A stretch of 64,000 nt of DNA from Chromatiales bacterium (GTDB taxonomy: Bacteria; Pseudomonadota; Gammaproteobacteria; SpSt-1174): assembly GCA_014762505.1 (NCBI GenBank), contig JABURS010000033.1:47040-111039 (forward strand), in the 5' to 3' direction. Made by a program: the position numbers and the translations under genes. Below are positions 58,152-64,000 of this stretch, one piece after another. The notes under the pieces were generated by a model. It saw only the letters and a list, made by a program, of their open reading frames with translations. It was not told the DNA's origin and searched no databases. The first letter of the stretch is position 1; the number at the start of each line of letters is the position of its first letter.

Positions 58152-58550
58152 ATGCCGACCGACCAGGAACGACTCGAAGCGCTGCTGAATCCCGATCCCG
58201 ATCATGTCTATTCGGAGGAGGAACTCGATGCCATCGAGGCCATCGATGCCGAGCTGGCCCTGCGGCTGGATCGTGCGCAGACGCTGGCGCAGCGCGAGGC
58301 CGGTGACCAGCCGACGGATGGCCCCATCGATGAGGCCAAGGTGCGGGCGGCAGTGGAAGAGGCGCGCAAGATCCTGATGCAGGACGGCGGGGATATCGAG
58401 TTCGTGGCCATCCAGGACCGTATCGTGCAGGTGCGCCTGAAGGGTGCCTGCGTGGGCTGTCCGCGTTCCACCCTGGATCTGAAGAACGTGGTCGAGCGCC
58501 TGATTCGCAGCAAGGTGCCGGGCGTGGCCGGCGTGGCGAATACCTTCTAG
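58152..58550 (+). CDS. NifU C-terminal domain (Fe-S scaffold) protein
   Basis: 132 residues. An acidic helical N-terminus (~1-60) precedes a NifU-like domain with ILMQDGGDIEFVAI and the cluster-binding CxxC in LKGACVGCPRS (Cys ~100 and 103). It probably carries or transfers an Fe-S cluster, perhaps for succinate dehydrogenase assembly, as it follows the sdh operon. It has no N-terminal IscU-like domain and is shorter than NfuA. Confidence 0.92.
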   Translation: MPTDQERLEALLNPDPDHVYSEEELDAIEAIDAELALRLDRAQTLAQREAGDQPTDGPIDEAKVRAAVEEARKILMQDGGDIEFVAIQDRIVQVRLKGACVGCPRSTLDLKNVVERLIRSKVPGVAGVANTF

Positions 58551-58589
58551 CCTTACCGGCCAGCAGATCGCTGGCGCCTTTCAGCAAAT

Positions 58590-58622
58590 CCGGGGGCCGG
58601 CCCTGTCGGCCCCCGGATCGTT
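58590..58622. terminator. Possible terminator between convergent nifU-like and ppsA genes
   Basis: GC stem of about ten pairs (CCGGGGGCCG / CGGCCCCCGG) with a GCCCTGT loop. No clear T run follows on either strand, so termination is only probable. Confidence 0.45.
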
Positions 58623-61016
<2,394 letters not shown>

Positions 61017-61053
61017 GTCGTTTCCTCGCGGCACGTGAGTCCGTGTCGGATGC

Positions 61054-63411
<2,358 letters not shown>

Positions 63412-63446
63412 TTTTTCGCGCCACTCACCACTGAGAGGACAAGCAC

Positions 63447-63929
63447 ATGAAACTGTCAACCAAAGGCCGTTATGCCGTGACGGCGATGCTTGATCTGGCC
63501 ATCCATGATCGCGTCGGACCGGTGACCCTGGCCGATATATCCCAATGCCAGGGGATTTCGCTGTCCTATCTCGAACAGCTGTTCGCCAAGCTGCGCAAGG
63601 ATTCCCTGGTCGAGGGCGTGCGCGGTCCGGGTGGCGGCTACCGCCTGGCGCGCCCCTCGGATCAGATCTCCATCGCCGAGATCATCCATGCCGTGGACGA
63701 GAAGGTGGACGTGACCCGCTGTGGCGGCCACGAGGACTGCCAGGGCGGCGAGCGCTGCCTGACCCACGAGCTGTGGAACGACCTGAGCCAGCAGCTGTAC
63801 GACTTCCTCGACGGCATCTCACTGGCCGACCTGGTCGACCGCCCCGACGTGCGGGAGATCGCCCGCCGTCAGGACGTGCGCAGCCAGCGCGACCGCGCCT
63901 ACATGATGCTGCGCAGCACGGCGGCATAA
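63447..63929 (+). CDS. iscR: Iron-sulfur cluster regulator IscR
   Basis: 160 residues of the Rrf2 family. An N-terminal winged helix ([20 protein letters not shown], then [13 protein letters not shown]) precedes the cluster ligands Cys92, Cys98, Cys104 and His107 ([16 protein letters not shown]), the same numbering as in E. coli. It represses the isc operon when its [2Fe-2S] cluster is bound. iscS starts 12 bases after its stop. Confidence 0.98.
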   Translation: MKLSTKGRYAVTAMLDLAIHDRVGPVTLADISQCQGISLSYLEQLFAKLRKDSLVEGVRGPGGGYRLARPSDQISIAEIIHAVDEKVDVTRCGGHEDCQGGERCLTHELWNDLSQQLYDFLDGISLADLVDRPDVREIARRQDVRSQRDRAYMMLRSTAA

Positions 63930-63940
63930 GGAGCGCGGGT

Positions 63941-64000
63941 ATGGCCATCAAGCTTCCGATCTATCTGGATTACTCGGCGACGACGCCGGCGGACCCGCGC
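63941..64000 (+). CDS. iscS: Cysteine desulfurase IscS, 5' end only
   Basis: Only the first 20 codons are in the window. MAIKLPIYLDYSATTPADPR matches the IscS N-terminus (PIYLDYSATTPVDPR-type). With iscR immediately upstream it marks the start of the isc Fe-S assembly operon. Confidence 0.95.
   Translation, partial: MAIKLPIYLDYSATTPADPR

Overview
The window reads as one contiguous piece of a high-GC chromosome from a free-living gammaproteobacterium. The sdhCDAB-sdhE-ygfX operon, dksA beside gluQRS, iscR-iscS, mpl, ubiX, DUF1820 and DUF1249 genes are typical of that class. A lipoprotein resembling the SoxXA-binding protein, a CbbY-like phosphatase, an Mrp-type antiporter cluster and the acetate-uptake module suggest a Chromatiales/Ectothiorhodospiraceae-like, possibly sulfur-oxidising lineage. 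That placement is inference: no 16S gene or other decisive marker is present.

Layout. 0-9.9 kb: a truncated mltF, an orphan MotY-N-like protein, argG, mlaA, then mpl, a Ser/Thr kinase fused to a cyclic-nucleotide-binding domain, ubiX and a LON-domain protein (the last three overlap), then thioredoxin and cold-shock genes. 9.9-25 kb (minus strand): small membrane or hypothetical genes, then an acetate module: acs, a DnaQ-like exonuclease, a cNMP/CBS/DUF294 protein, a sodium:solute symporter with its DUF4212 partner, a second cNMP/CBS/DUF294 protein, and a two-component system of a symporter-fused histidine kinase and a sigma-54 activator. A GTTACC-N3-GGTAAC palindrome lies upstream of both the two-component operon and the second DUF294 gene; the latter also has a sigma-54 promoter. 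This outlines a testable regulatory circuit. 25-33 kb: simple and inverted repeats, gluQRS, dksA, a HAD phosphatase, xseA, a Sox-like lipoprotein, guaB and guaA.

33.4-40.4 kb: a nine-gene Mrp-like cation/proton antiporter operon (E-F-G-DUF4040-B-C-D-D'-D'') with three NuoL/M/N-type subunits and no full-length MrpA. The third such subunit lacks the conserved membrane glutamate. 40.5-44.9 kb: tadA, a second mltF, two tRNA-Ser genes (CGA and GGA) each followed by duplicated, quasi-palindromic tRNA-3'-end/terminator units, an AurF-like diiron protein and a DUF1820 protein. 45-49 kb looks like a small accessory islet next to tRNA-Ser: cyclase, LysR regulator, EamA exporter and nitroreductase. 49-54 kb: a chemotaxis receptor, a RES/Xre toxin-antitoxin pair, sixA and ygfZ. 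54.2-64 kb: the succinate dehydrogenase operon, a NifU-domain protein, pgm-ppsA, a DUF1249 gene and the start of the isc operon, with two IscR-type boxes upstream of iscR.

No CRISPR array, complete insertion sequence, integrase or prophage was seen. Long reading frames opposite real genes are common because of the high GC and were left out.
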